Shown: one piece after another, positions 19,413-28,764 of the stretch
How the letters are laid out: the number at the start of each line of letters is the position of its first letter
How positions within the stretch are numbered: the stretch's first letter is position 1
NCBI RefSeq assembly: GCF_034314105.1
Contig: NZ_JAVIWJ010000001.1
Location: forward strand, 2,295,501 to 2,359,500
Direction of reading: 5' to 3'
Origin: Pseudomonas sp. AB6
GTDB lineage: Bacteria > Pseudomonadota > Gammaproteobacteria > Pseudomonadales > Pseudomonadaceae
DNA: 64,000 nt
Notes under the pieces: model-generated
Told to the model about the DNA's origin: nothing
The model's database searches: none
What the model saw: only the letters and a program-made list of their open reading frames with translations
Translations under genes and position numbers: made by a program

Positions 19413-20447
19413 TCAAGCGTCAGCGACCCGGACCACCAGCTTGCCGAAGTTACGGCCTTGCAGCATGCCGATGAACGCTTCTGGCGCTTGCTCCAGGCCG
19501 TCCACCACGTCCTCACGGAATTTGATTTTGCCCTCTGTCACCAACGGCACCATGGCCGCAAGAAACTCCGCATGACGATCACCGTATTCTTCGAAGACGA
19601 TAAACCCCTGAATTCGCGCACGCTTGGTCAGCAATGTTCGCATCAGCAATGGCAAGTAATCGGTGCCTTCAGGTAACGCCTGCGCGTTGTATTGCGCGAT
19701 CAACCCACACAGCGGAATACGTGCACGAGCATTGAGCAGCGGCAATACAGCGCTGAAAACCTTGCCTCCGACCAGCTCGAAGTAGATGTCGATACCATTG
19801 CCACAGGCATCGGCCAACTCTTGGGCAAAGTGCTCACTCTTGTGATCGATACAGGCGTCAAAACCTAACTCGTCAACCACGTAACGGCATTTATCGGGAC
19901 CACCGGCAATGCCCACCACCCGCAGGCCTTTGAGCTTCGCCACTTGACCCACCACCGAACCCACAGCACCCGAGGCTGCAGCCACTACCAATGTCTCACC
20001 GGCTTTGGGTTTGCCAATTTCCATCAGGCCCATATAGGCCGTGATGCCCGGCATGCCCAACACGCCCACCGCCATGGAGGGGCTGGGCAAGTCTTTTGGC
20101 AACGGCAGCACTTGGGTGCCATCGCAAATGCTATGGGTCTGCCAGCCAGTCATACCCACAACCAGATCACCCTGTTTGAAGCGGACGTTGCGTGATTGCT
20201 CGACACAGCTGACGGCGCCCCCGGTCATGACGTTGTTGACCTGAACCGGCTCGGCATAGGACGGCGTATCGTTCATCCGGCCGCGCATATATGGGTCCAG
20301 AGACAGATACAAGGTGCGCAGCAGCACTTGGCCCTCTTCCAGGTCAGGCAACGCTTCTCGCTCCAAGCGGAAATTTTCTGGGGTCGGCGCGCCGTTGGGG
20401 CGCGAGGCGAGAACAATGCGTTGATTGAGGATCAGTTCTGGCGGCAT
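19413..20447 (-). CDS. NADP-dependent medium-chain reductase (CurA/PTGR type)
   Basis: A 344-residue oxidoreductase. The start at 20447 (MPPELILNQRIVLASRPNG) has AAGGAA upstream; the frame extends further but without support. LSLDPYMRGRMND near residues 45-57 and the nucleotide-binding glycine motif AASGAVGSVVGQVAK near 155-170 place it in the zinc-free leukotriene B4 dehydrogenase/curcumin reductase group, which reduce carbon-carbon double bonds of enones. It sits between ebfC and recR on the same strand, with a terminator between ebfC and itself, so it is probably expressed from its own promoter. Confidence 0.88.
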   Translation of the reverse strand: MPPELILNQRIVLASRPNGAPTPENFRLEREALPDLEEGQVLLRTLYLSLDPYMRGRMNDTPSYAEPVQVNNVMTGGAVSCVEQSRNVRFKQGDLVVGMTGWQTHSICDGTQVLPLPKDLPSPSMAVGVLGMPGITAYMGLMEIGKPKAGETLVVAAASGAVGSVVGQVAKLKGLRVVGIAGGPDKCRYVVDELGFDACIDHKSEHFAQELADACGNGIDIYFELVGGKVFSAVLPLLNARARIPLCGLIAQYNAQALPEGTDYLPLLMRTLLTKRARIQGFIVFEEYGDRHAEFLAAMVPLVTEGKIKFREDVVDGLEQAPEAFIGMLQGRNFGKLVVRVADA

Positions 20448-20614
20448 CGAAGCGGTTCCTTCAGCAATAAGTTGGATCATAGAAGCAGACCGTTTGGGCG
20501 CTTGGGGGTTCGGTTCGATTTTTGTAGCGCCAGCGTGTTGGCGAGGGTGGCATATCGGGCACGCCACGCTTGACCCTTCTGCCAACAAGTTGGCTCTAAA
20601 GGTGTTGGAGTCGG

Positions 20615-20652
20615 CAAAAAATCAAAGAAGCCAGACACTGGGCCTGGCTTCT
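20615..20652 (-). terminator. Rho-independent terminator after ebfC
   Basis: Read on the minus strand, an 11-bp stem (AGAAGCCAGGC / GTCTGGCTTCT, one mismatch) with a short loop is followed by TTTGATTTTTTG. It lies just after the ebfC stop and separates the dnaX-ebfC unit from the reductase and recR. Confidence 0.85.
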
Positions 20653-20670
20653 CATAAATACCAAAGCAAC

Positions 20671-20997
20671 TTAGAACGGCAGCTTCATGCCTGGAGGCAA
20701 CTGCATGCCAGCGGTCATGCCGGACATCTTTTCCTGGCTGTTCTGCTCGACTTTGCGCACGGCGTCGTTAACCGCTGCGGCAATCAAGTCTTCGAGAACT
20801 TCTTTGTCTTCTTGCATCAGGCTGTCGTCGAGACTGATACGTTTGACGTCATGACGACCGGTCATGACTACGCTGACCAAACCAGCGCCTGATTGGCCAG
20901 TAACTTCGGCGTTGGCGAGCTCTTCCTGCGCCTTGGCCATTTTTTCTTGCATCTGCTGTGCCTGCTTCATCAGGCCGGCCATGCCACCTTTCATCAT
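20671..20997 (-). CDS. ebfC: YbaB/EbfC nucleoid-associated protein
   Basis: Small DNA-binding protein of 108 residues. The N-terminus ([26 protein letters not shown]) is the long Met/Gln-rich helix typical of the family, and the C-terminus is Met-Pro-Gly rich ([12 protein letters not shown]). Members form dimers that bind DNA with little sequence preference. It directly follows dnaX, 65 bases away, as in most bacteria. Confidence 0.95.
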   Translation of the reverse strand: MMKGGMAGLMKQAQQMQEKMAKAQEELANAEVTGQSGAGLVSVVMTGRHDVKRISLDDSLMQEDKEVLEDLIAAAVNDAVRKVEQNSQEKMSGMTAGMQLPPGMKLPF

Positions 20998-21062
20998 GAG
21001 AATTCACCTCGAACGTTGTGGGGTTTGTCTGCGCAACACCCTGCGGGCACCACGCGCATTAG

Positions 21063-23177
21063 TTAAAGGGTCTGAGCCACCGGAGTATCTACAGGTTCAA
21101 TCGTATCCTCTCGGATCACCGCACCAAACTGTTGCAACATTTGTTGGATGAACGGATCGCAATGGATCGATGTGACTGCTTCGCTTTGGCGCTTGGCGCG
21201 CAGGCGCGAACCTGCCTGGGCCGGGGTTTCCTGTTCGGGCTTGATCAGCTCGATAGTGAGGGTCAGCGTGCGCCCATGGTATTGATTCAGGGCGTCATTG
21301 AGCCGACGTTGCTGAGTGGTGTTGAACAGCGCGCTGTGGGCCGGGTCCAGGTGCATCAACCAATGATCGCCGTCCACTGCCATCAACGTACAGTTGGCGG
21401 CGATACTGCCGGTCATGCCTGAGATGGGCAGCTTCGGAAACAGGTTTAGCCAATCCAGCGCCAGCCCGGTCGCGGGCATTAGCGCAGGTAACTGCTCAGG
21501 TTCGACGACGTCCGCCACACTGTCGTGGGCCAACTCATCCAGATAACTGTAGGACGCCGGATCAATATCAAGCTCACCATCGAAATTGTCGTCGTCGGGC
21601 GGCTCATCGTCACGCTCCATCGGCGCCAAGACCGACGACGATGCATCTGGAATCTGTTCAAGCATGGCCGGCGTCACTTCTGCGACTGGCGCGGCAGGTT
21701 CAACCACATCGGGAGCATCCGGGACTGGACTGGCCGGTGCCTGAGCAGGCATTGGCGTCAGATCGGGTTGCTCAGCGACGGTATCGAGCATTGGCTCGGG
21801 TATCGACTCGGCAACCGGTTCTGGTTCTGGTTCTGGCTCGACCGCCACGGGTGGACTCGGCGCGCGCTCGATCCACGGCAGATCAACTTCAATTGCAGCA
21901 ACCGCGACAGGCTCAACGGCTACCGGCACCATAGCCGGTTCAGGTATTGCCACGACCGGCGCCAGCACAGCCACTGGAGTGGCAACAGTTACCGGTACAT
22001 CGGGCATCGCACCGACCACGGGTTGTATGGAATCAACCGTGGCCGGGTTGATCCCCACTGTCTTTAGTGGTTGCCTGGGTGCATCACTGCTGTCTGCCGG
22101 GCGGAACGCCAGCATTCGCAACAGGACCATTTCAAATCCCCCTCGCGGGTCGGGCGCCAGGGGCAAGTCGCGACGACCAATCAGGCCCATTTGGTAATAA
22201 AACTGTACGTCTTCGGCGGGCAACGCTTGCGCCAATGCCAACACTCGATCACGGTCACCATGACCGTTATCAACCGCTTCGGGCAGGGCCTGAGCAATCG
22301 CTACGCGGTGCAGTACGTTAAGAATCTCCGACAGCACGCCATTCCAGTCCGGCCCTTGCTCGGACAAATGGCGCACGGCTTCGAGCATTGCCCGCGCATC
22401 GCCGTCGAGCAATGCCTGCAACAGGTCATAGACTTGCCCGTGGTCCAGCGTGCCGAGCATGGCCCGAACATCCGCCGCCATGACCTTGCCTTCACCGAAC
22501 GCAATCGCTTGATCGGTCAAGCTCATGGCGTCACGCATCGAGCCATCGGCCGCACGACCTAACAGCCATAGCGCATCGGCTTCAAACGGCACATTTTCGA
22601 CACCCAGTACATGGGTCAGATGTTCGACCACACGCTCCGGTGTCATGTTTTTCAGGGCAAACTGTAAACAACGCGACAGGATGGTCGGCGGTAGCTTCTG
22701 CGGATCGGTGGTTGCCAGGATAAATTTGACGTAGGGCGGTGGCTCTTCCAGGGTCTTCAACAAGGCGTTGAACGAGCTCGTAGAAAGCATGTGCACTTCG
22801 TCGATCAGATAGACCTTGAAGCGTCCGCGGCTCGGCGCGTATTGCACGCTTTCCAACAGTTCACGGGTGTCTTCGACCTTGGTCCGGCTTGCCGCATCGA
22901 TTTCGATCAAATCGACGAAACGCCCTTCGTCAATTTCACAACACACTGAACAGGTGCCGCAGGGAGTAGAAGTAATACCTGTTTCACAATTCAGGCATTT
23001 CGCGATAATGCGAGCGATGGTGGTTTTACCCACACCGCGCGTACCGGTAAATAAATAGGCATGATGCAACCGTTGGCTATCCAGCGCATTGATCAGGGCC
23101 TTGAGCACATGGGTCTGGCCGACCATTTCGCGGAATGAGCGCGGACGCCATTTGCGTGCAAGAACCTGATAACTCAT
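21063..23177 (-). CDS. dnaX: DNA polymerase III subunit tau/gamma
   Basis: Clamp-loader ATPase, 704 residues. The start at 23177 (MSYQVLARKWRPRSF) is the universal DnaX N-terminus; the frame runs 116 codons further upstream but that part is not DnaX-like. Visible are the Walker A GTRGVGKT, four zinc-binding cysteines (CLNC...CGTCSVC), Walker B VYLIDEVHML, and the SRC sensor in ILSRCLQF. A linker rich in Pro, Val and Glu (including PEPEPEP) separates the ATPase part from the C-terminal tau domain. I saw no A-rich heptamer like the E. coli frameshift site in the linker. Confidence 0.96.
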   Translation of the reverse strand: MSYQVLARKWRPRSFREMVGQTHVLKALINALDSQRLHHAYLFTGTRGVGKTTIARIIAKCLNCETGITSTPCGTCSVCCEIDEGRFVDLIEIDAASRTKVEDTRELLESVQYAPSRGRFKVYLIDEVHMLSTSSFNALLKTLEEPPPYVKFILATTDPQKLPPTILSRCLQFALKNMTPERVVEHLTHVLGVENVPFEADALWLLGRAADGSMRDAMSLTDQAIAFGEGKVMAADVRAMLGTLDHGQVYDLLQALLDGDARAMLEAVRHLSEQGPDWNGVLSEILNVLHRVAIAQALPEAVDNGHGDRDRVLALAQALPAEDVQFYYQMGLIGRRDLPLAPDPRGGFEMVLLRMLAFRPADSSDAPRQPLKTVGINPATVDSIQPVVGAMPDVPVTVATPVAVLAPVVAIPEPAMVPVAVEPVAVAAIEVDLPWIERAPSPPVAVEPEPEPEPVAESIPEPMLDTVAEQPDLTPMPAQAPASPVPDAPDVVEPAAPVAEVTPAMLEQIPDASSSVLAPMERDDEPPDDDNFDGELDIDPASYSYLDELAHDSVADVVEPEQLPALMPATGLALDWLNLFPKLPISGMTGSIAANCTLMAVDGDHWLMHLDPAHSALFNTTQQRRLNDALNQYHGRTLTLTIELIKPEQETPAQAGSRLRAKRQSEAVTSIHCDPFIQQMLQQFGAVIREDTIEPVDTPVAQTL

Positions 23178-23319
23178 CGATAACCATCGCGACTGAAAGC
23201 GGAAGACCGCTAATGCTAGCGGAGCAGGGGCAAAATTGCATCCGGTGTCCGGCGCTAATATAGCTACGCTCATCAATTGAATGCGTCCAGGAGTTGGGTC
23301 TGACTTGAATAGCATCGTA

Positions 23320-24117
23320 ATGCTCACGCCGATAAACCGAATGCGGCTGCTATTGAGTGTCTTGTTGCTAGCGTCCTGCTCAAGTTTCGCGGCGGATGCT
23401 CCGTTGCGCTTCTCGATTGCCGACAGCTGGTCTATGCCCATTGTGCTTATTGACGGCGACAAACCCCGCGGCGGCTTTTTGTTCGACATCATGGAAAGCC
23501 TAGGCCGCCACATGGGCTTGCCCACCGAATATCACGTTCTGGCGCGTCTACGCGTGCAAAGCGCTTTGGAGAATGGCGAGGTCGATATTCGTTGCTACGC
23601 GGCGCAGTCCTGGGTGCCGAACATGTCCGGCGACTACATCTGGAGCTTGCCGCTGATAACTCAGCGCGATTTATTGATCAGCACCGCAGACAACCCAACG
23701 CCAGTCGACCCCAAACAACTCGCGAAAGAAAGCGTCGGCACCGTGCTGGGCTACGTCTACCCTACCCTGCAGACGCTGTTTAATAGCCACCAATTGGTGC
23801 GCGAAGATGCTCGCAGCCAAGACCTGGTGTTGCAAAAACTTATCGCCGGGCGCTACCGCTATGCGGTGGCCAATCAATGGTCGATGCGTTGGTTCAACCG
23901 CAGCCTTGCACCTGACAAACAGCTACGCGAGGTTGCCATCATTCAGGAACAACCGGTAGGCTGCGTCCTTCGCAACGACCCCAGTGTCCCAGTACAGCGA
24001 ATTCTGAGAACCTTGCTGCGAATGAAAATGTCCGGCGAGATAGATCAGATTCTAGAACGTTATGGCGCTCCAGCGCCGTTGGCCGTTAGACCCGTGTCTG
24101 AGTCGCAATCTCGCTGA
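23320..24117 (+). CDS. periplasmic solute-binding protein, family 3
   Basis: A protein of about 265 residues with a signal peptide (RMRLLLSVLLLASCSSFAADA, residues about 7-27), followed by a type II periplasmic-binding fold: LRFSIADSW, GGFLFDIMESLGRHMG and a C-terminal RMKMSGEIDQILERYG, as in amino-acid-binding proteins and related sensors. Starts at 23281, 23320 or 23341 are all possible and none has a good ribosome binding site; 23320 is a compromise. No ABC permease or ATPase gene is near, so it may be an orphan receptor. Ligand unknown. It is divergent from dnaX. Confidence 0.8.
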   Translation: MLTPINRMRLLLSVLLLASCSSFAADAPLRFSIADSWSMPIVLIDGDKPRGGFLFDIMESLGRHMGLPTEYHVLARLRVQSALENGEVDIRCYAAQSWVPNMSGDYIWSLPLITQRDLLISTADNPTPVDPKQLAKESVGTVLGYVYPTLQTLFNSHQLVREDARSQDLVLQKLIAGRYRYAVANQWSMRWFNRSLAPDKQLREVAIIQEQPVGCVLRNDPSVPVQRILRTLLRMKMSGEIDQILERYGAPAPLAVRPVSESQSR

Positions 24118-24238
24118 ATGCCGTGTTTTAGCGTTTATACATCCTCACTCTGCGCTGTAGCATCACCGTCACATTGCCTCGCTACGCTCCTTCGAAATCA
24201 GCATTTACGATCTCAGTCAAGTACGCAGGTAACCTGTC

Positions 24239-25939
24239 ATGAGCGACAAAAAAGAAGAAGAAACCTCGCAACCACTTGCTGGCGACAATCCTCCTGACGT
24301 CAGCAGACGGCGTTTTCTCGGCGGCGTCGCAGCGCTTGGCGTGAGCGCTACCCTCAGCGCTTACGTCAGCGCGGACGACAAGCCCATCGCACCGGATGCT
24401 TCACCGCTAACCGGCGCGGCTCTGGACCAGGCGTTGCGTGACAATGTGAAAACGGTCGTCGTGATCTACGCCGAAAATCGCAGCTTCAATAACTTGTTCG
24501 GCAACTTTCCCGGCGTTGAAAAGCCGATGGCAGACCTTGATCCTGTCGAGTACCAACAACGTGACCGCGACGGCAAGGTGCTGGAAGGCCTGCCCCCAGT
24601 ATGGGGCGGTGTATTGCAAATCGGACCGCAGACCGTCGACGGCGTGACCTACCCCGCCGGCACCCAATTCCAGGAACACCTGCTCAACCAACCCTATGCG
24701 CTCCAAGGCCCCGACGGCGAAGACCTGCCACTGAGCCTGGTGACCCGCGACTTGTGGCATGTGTTTTACCAAAACCAAATGCAGATTAACGACGGCAAAA
24801 ATGACAGCTTCGTCGCGTGGGCGGATTCCGGTGGCTTGACCATGGGCCACTACGGGCAGACTGAATACTCCTTACGTCTGTGGGACGTGGCGTCTGAGTT
24901 CGTCTTGTGTGACAACTTTTTCCAAGGTGCTTTCGGCGGCTCGTTCCTTAACCATCAATACCTGATCTCCGCTGCCGTACCGTTCTACCCGGACGTAGCC
25001 AACTCCCCGGCTAAACAGCAGATTGCCACGTTACAAACTGACAACCCCCGTGACACTCGACTCAAGCCGTTAGAGAAATCTCCCGCCAGCGCCATGACCG
25101 GGCCGCCCCAATTTGGTCCCAGCTTGCTGACGCCGGATGGCTATGCCGTCAACACCATGGCCCCGCCGTATTGGCCGACCTGGATTCGTGACCCCGACCG
25201 CCCGCAATATGCGAAAGCGGACGTGGCTAATGTGCTGGTGGCGCAAAACCACGACCACATCGGCGACAAGCTGTCGAAGAAAAACGTCGATTGGGCCTGG
25301 TATGCCGGCGCGTGGCAGGCCACCATCGACCAGTTCAAAGATTCGGCGGGCATTCCGAAAATCCCGAGTTTCCAGTACCACCATCAGCCGTTTAATTACT
25401 TCAAGAAACAAGGACCGGAAAACCCGGGTGAACGCAGCAAGCGCCTGCGTGACGCAGGCTTAGGCGATGAATCCAGCACCAATAAATTCCTCGCGGATGC
25501 CCAGGCCGGCAAGCTGCCCGCCGTCACGTTTTATAAACCTCAGGGCAACCTGAACATGCATGCCGGTTACACCGACGTAGCGGCGGGTGATCGCCACATC
25601 ACCCGCGTCATTAAAGTGCTGCGTAACAGTCCGCAGTGGGAAAACATGGTGATTGTCATCACCGTTGACGAAAACGGTGGCTGGTGGGACCACGTTGCTC
25701 CACCCAAAGGTGATCGCTGGGGCCCTGGCACTCGGGTTCCGGCGCTGGTGGTCTCGCCATTTGCCCGACGGGGCACGGTGGACCACACCACGTATGACAC
25801 CGCTTCGATTTTGCGCTTGATTACCCGGGTGCATGGTCTTGAAAAGCTGGACGGGCTAAAGATGCGAGACGAAGCGATGGCAACCCGAGGCCAAGAGCCC
25901 ATGGGCGACCTGACCAACGCGCTGCAATTTTTTGGCTGA
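24239..25939 (+). CDS. Tat-exported phosphoesterase (AcpA/phospholipase C family)
   Basis: A 566-residue enzyme with a twin-arginine signal (SRRRFLGGVAALGVSATL, residues about 21-38), so it is exported folded, presumably with bound metal. The phosphoesterase motifs include VIYAENRSFNNLFG near 79-92, a central GGSFLNHQYLI, and ITVDENGGWWDHV near 480. The family covers acid phosphatases and phosphatidylcholine phospholipases C; I favour an acid phosphatase because of the length and the ENRSFNNLFG motif, but the substrate cannot be settled. Monocistronic, with a terminator 15 bases after the stop. Confidence 0.88.
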   Translation: MSDKKEEETSQPLAGDNPPDVSRRRFLGGVAALGVSATLSAYVSADDKPIAPDASPLTGAALDQALRDNVKTVVVIYAENRSFNNLFGNFPGVEKPMADLDPVEYQQRDRDGKVLEGLPPVWGGVLQIGPQTVDGVTYPAGTQFQEHLLNQPYALQGPDGEDLPLSLVTRDLWHVFYQNQMQINDGKNDSFVAWADSGGLTMGHYGQTEYSLRLWDVASEFVLCDNFFQGAFGGSFLNHQYLISAAVPFYPDVANSPAKQQIATLQTDNPRDTRLKPLEKSPASAMTGPPQFGPSLLTPDGYAVNTMAPPYWPTWIRDPDRPQYAKADVANVLVAQNHDHIGDKLSKKNVDWAWYAGAWQATIDQFKDSAGIPKIPSFQYHHQPFNYFKKQGPENPGERSKRLRDAGLGDESSTNKFLADAQAGKLPAVTFYKPQGNLNMHAGYTDVAAGDRHITRVIKVLRNSPQWENMVIVITVDENGGWWDHVAPPKGDRWGPGTRVPALVVSPFARRGTVDHTTYDTASILRLITRVHGLEKLDGLKMRDEAMATRGQEPMGDLTNALQFFG

Positions 25940-25954
25940 TTGATGGCAATACCC

Positions 25955-25984
25955 AAAAACCGCCATGCCCATGGCGGTTTTTTT
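25955..25984 (+). terminator. Rho-independent terminator after the phosphoesterase
   Basis: A stem AAAAACCGCCAT / ATGGCGGTTTTT around a 4-base loop with the T-run continuing, 15 bases after the stop codon. Confidence 0.92.
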
Positions 25985-26049
25985 ATGGTGCCTTGCCCCC
26001 CGCTTCGTTAAGCTGCCGCCAAACTCATTACTGAATGTAAAGGACTACG

Positions 26050-26946
26050 ATGAATTGCGTGCGCTTGCTGATGGCGGCTGTCGTGTTGTGTGCCTTAACC
26101 ACACGCGCAGACGCTGCAACTCCCACCTCTGGCGATTCTGCCAAACCTCGGCAAACCGCCGCCCAGTTCATGGCAACGCTGAAACCGCAGCACGGCACTG
26201 TTGATCTGCCAGGCGGCGTCGCCACACTCAGCCTGAACGACGATTTCTATTACCTCACCCCGCAAGACACTGAGCGTTTGCTCGTTGAAGGCTGGGGCAA
26301 TCCACCGGGCCATACAACGTTGGGCATGATCGTACCGCAAGCCACCAGTCCGATGTCCCACGGTGGCTGGGGCGTACTGGTCAGTTACAAAGACGATGGG
26401 CACGTATCCGATGAGGACGCCGCCAAGATCGACTACACCGAAATGCTTAAGCAAATGCAGGAAGACGATGTAGAGAACAACAACGAGCGGCGCAAACAAG
26501 GCTACGCCGGCCTGCAACTATTGGGCTGGGCCGAACCGCCGCACTATGACGATCAGAGCCATAAGATGTATTGGGCGCGCGAACTGAAAGCTGACAACAC
26601 CGACGAAAACACTCTCAACTACAGCATCCGCGTGCTCGGTCGCCAAGGCGTGCTAGAGCTGAATGCCGTCGCCTCAATGAGCGATCTTGCAACCATTCAG
26701 CGGGAAATGCCTCACGTCCTGGCGTTCACCAACTTCACCGACGGCAATCGCTATGCCGACTACGAACCAGGCACCGACAAACTGGCCAAATATGGCTTGG
26801 CGGCCCTGGTTGCCGGTGGGCTAGCCGCCAAGGCTGGGCTGTTCGCCAAAATTGGAGTGCTTTTGCTAGCGGCGAAGAAGTTCTTGGTGGTCGGGCTGAT
26901 GGTTGCAGTGGGGGTCGTTCGCAAGTTTTTTAACCGCAATAAGTAA
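26050..26946 (+). CDS. DUF2167 membrane protein
   Basis: A 298-residue protein with a signal peptide (about residues 1-23, ending TRADA) and hydrophobic C-terminal segments (about 245-290) ending in a basic tail RKFFNRNK. The stretch GTVDLPGGVATLSLNDDFYYLTPQDTERLL and the following WGNPPG are characteristic of the DUF2167 family, found in many proteobacteria and of unknown function. AAAGGA lies 7 bases before the ATG. It stands alone between two unrelated genes. Confidence 0.88.
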   Translation: MNCVRLLMAAVVLCALTTRADAATPTSGDSAKPRQTAAQFMATLKPQHGTVDLPGGVATLSLNDDFYYLTPQDTERLLVEGWGNPPGHTTLGMIVPQATSPMSHGGWGVLVSYKDDGHVSDEDAAKIDYTEMLKQMQEDDVENNNERRKQGYAGLQLLGWAEPPHYDDQSHKMYWARELKADNTDENTLNYSIRVLGRQGVLELNAVASMSDLATIQREMPHVLAFTNFTDGNRYADYEPGTDKLAKYGLAALVAGGLAAKAGLFAKIGVLLLAAKKFLVVGLMVAVGVVRKFFNRNK

Positions 26947-26966
26947 CCACTTAGAGCGGTCTTGTC

Positions 26967-27083
26967 ATGTGTGACGCGAACCCGGATTATGCGGACAGCG
27001 ACTTGCTCAGCTTTTTATGCCTGCAGATCGACGTCGAACAAATCGACAAACACCATATCAACAGCCTGCCGGATGTCAGATGA
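26967..27083 (+). CDS. possible 38-residue acidic ORF
   Basis: ATG at 26967 opens a 38-codon frame (MCDANPDYADSDLL...) with a weak GAGCGG 8-13 bases upstream. It is acidic, with two Cys and two adjacent His residues, and fills part of the 230-bp gap after the DUF2167 gene. Nothing is recognised; it may be chance or the remnant of a gene. Confidence 0.25.
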   Translation: MCDANPDYADSDLLSFLCLQIDVEQIDKHHINSLPDVR

Positions 27084-27177
27084 GTTATTCCGGTAGCATC
27101 CTCTCATCTTCGGCGCCTGGCCTAAACTGACCAAACGCCGACACACGCCCCACTTACCACGAGTAGTCGCTGCCGCC

Positions 27178-27717
27178 ATGACCGCCTCCTTCCGCGTATC
27201 CAGACTCGACGCCGCCCATCGGCAACTCAACCTTGCCATTCGCTTATTATTCGCCAGCGCCGACCCAGTGGCGATCCATACGCTGGTGGGGGCAGCAGCG
27301 ACGATTCTGCACAACGCCTCGCCTGAACATGACAATGGCCTCGCGCCCCCGGAGTTTCACCGGATGACGCACAAGGCACACAACCTGTTTAAACAGGCAG
27401 GGATGGACTTGGAAGCGATGTTCGAACTGGACACCAAAGACAGCGAATCGCTGGCGTTTTGGGCCGTGATGAATGCCAGCGAACTTGGGCCGCTGTCGCT
27501 GGAAGAGCAGCTGTATCGGCATTGGTATGTCGCCGCGCACCTGTTACGCGGCGAAGCACACGAAACCTTGCTCAGTGCAGCACTTCAGACCTTCGGCAAC
27601 TTAAGTGCCAAATCCCGCCGCGAGCAAATACAAGCCGGCGCCCGTGGCCTTGCTGAGCTGGACGCCAGTGGTCCTTCGGATTCGACGCATTGGAAGAGTC
27701 AGGGCGATTATCAGTAG
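27178..27717 (+). CDS. hypothetical protein, mostly alpha-helical
   Basis: A 179-residue soluble protein of unknown function with no signal or membrane segment. It contains RLDAAHRQLNLAIRLLFASADPVAIHTLVGAAATIL and FHRMTHKAHNLFKQAGMDLEAM, which predict a bundle of helices, with several His residues (19, 34, 45, 50) but no metal site I can define. Codon use resembles its neighbours and the frame is uninterrupted, which supports a real gene. No operon partner. Confidence 0.7.
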   Translation: MTASFRVSRLDAAHRQLNLAIRLLFASADPVAIHTLVGAAATILHNASPEHDNGLAPPEFHRMTHKAHNLFKQAGMDLEAMFELDTKDSESLAFWAVMNASELGPLSLEEQLYRHWYVAAHLLRGEAHETLLSAALQTFGNLSAKSRREQIQAGARGLAELDASGPSDSTHWKSQGDYQ

Positions 27718-27889
27718 CTGCGGGGGTACTCCACAGCACAAGGAATGGAGTCGCTGACGATAAAGCGGTTTTGGTCTTACTTGCTCTGCGACTGCTGTCA
27801 AAAAACGACCAGAAAGATGGCAATACGACATCATACCACAGCCCACACTAAACGCATCTGACGGTTTTCAGTTGAGAAGGATTGCAGAA

Positions 27890-27920
27890 GTTTTTAAAAC
27901 ACTCATTGAGAACCAATGAG
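27890..27920 (-). terminator. possible terminator of ffs
   Basis: On the minus strand CTCATTG / CAATGAG (7 bp, 5-base loop) lies 10-28 bases past the SRP RNA 3' end and is followed by TGTTTTAAAAAC. Confidence 0.45.
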
Positions 27921-27929
27921 TAGCGTTAT

Positions 27930-28030
27930 GGAGGCAACCCCACCAGCCACACCCCGGCACACAATGTTCCCGCTGTGGCTGCTTCCTTCCGGATCTGACC
28001 AGGTTCACGGGTAATCGTTGCGGGGGGACC
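27930..28030 (-). ncRNA. ffs: signal recognition particle RNA (4.5S)
   Basis: Read on the minus strand the region begins GGTCCCCCCGCAACG and contains the SRP core, CAGGTCAGATCCGGAAGGAAG-like, with the GGAA tetraloop, the asymmetric loop A-C...A-GCAGC, and the closing 3' strand GTGTGGCTGGTGGGG. This is the small bacterial SRP RNA bound by Ffh. The ends are approximate. An 8-bp inverted repeat (CGTTATGG at 27924-27931 and CCATAACG at 28041-28048) brackets the gene and could extend the stem of the precursor transcript. Confidence 0.93.
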
Positions 28031-28252
28031 GATAGGGTCACCATAACGACGCTCACCTGACGGTGAACGGCGCCATTGTACCGGTCTGGCGGTAACTTAC
28101 AACCGTTGCTTGCGATTAAAAATACGAGGGAGCTCAGGCACTTGTACGACAAGGGTTGAGCCAAGACACCCTGCATGTAGACCAGCTGCCGAAAAATCCC
28201 GGTAAACTCCCCGTCCTGAGCAAACGTAACGCGCTTTTGAAGGATTTCATCG

Positions 28253-28738
28253 ATGCACATTGAACTGGTCTGCTATCAAGACCTGTCAGACATTCAGCGA
28301 CAGCAGTTAACGAACGTTAAGGTGATGGACGCCCAGCGGTCGTTTTCCGGTGACATCCACGGGGCATTGAACTCACTGTTAGTCAACGCCACGTCGGACA
28401 TCCGCGGGTTTGCGTTGCTGACAAACGCGGTGCCGGTGGGTTTTTTGCTGCTCAAGCGCGGCATTTATCTACCGGCGTGGGCGGATGCTGATGCGGCAAC
28501 GTTGCATGCGTTACAGATTGATCGGCGCAAGCAGGGCCAAGGATTGGGCAAGGCTTGTCTGCAGGCCCTCCCGAACACGACGCGGCGAGTTTGGCCTGAT
28601 ATCAAGCAACTGATGTTGTCGGTGGATGAAGATAATACGACGGCGTTAGGTTTGTATTTGAGCCACGGCTGGGTGGATACCGGCGAAGCGTATCGAGGCA
28701 GGATTGGGTATGAGCGGCGGTTGGCGTTGAAGCTTTAG
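28253..28738 (+). CDS. GNAT-family N-acetyltransferase
   Basis: A 161-residue acetyltransferase. The acetyl-CoA-binding motif A appears as LHALQIDRRKQGQGLGKACLQAL near residues 83-105 (R/Q-x-x-G-x-G/A form QGQGLG), followed by motif B with DEDNTTALGLYLSHGWVDTG. AAGGA precedes the start by 9 bases. The acetylated substrate cannot be inferred. It is convergent with the metallopeptidase gene. Confidence 0.88.
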   Translation: MHIELVCYQDLSDIQRQQLTNVKVMDAQRSFSGDIHGALNSLLVNATSDIRGFALLTNAVPVGFLLLKRGIYLPAWADADAATLHALQIDRRKQGQGLGKACLQALPNTTRRVWPDIKQLMLSVDEDNTTALGLYLSHGWVDTGEAYRGRIGYERRLALKL

Positions 28739-28764
28739 GGTTTCGGTTTGGCCCGCTACTAAAA

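Noticed and set aside
21480..21960. Programmed frameshift site in dnaX
   Set aside because: No A-rich slippery heptamer is seen in the linker after the ATPase domain; gamma could arise otherwise.
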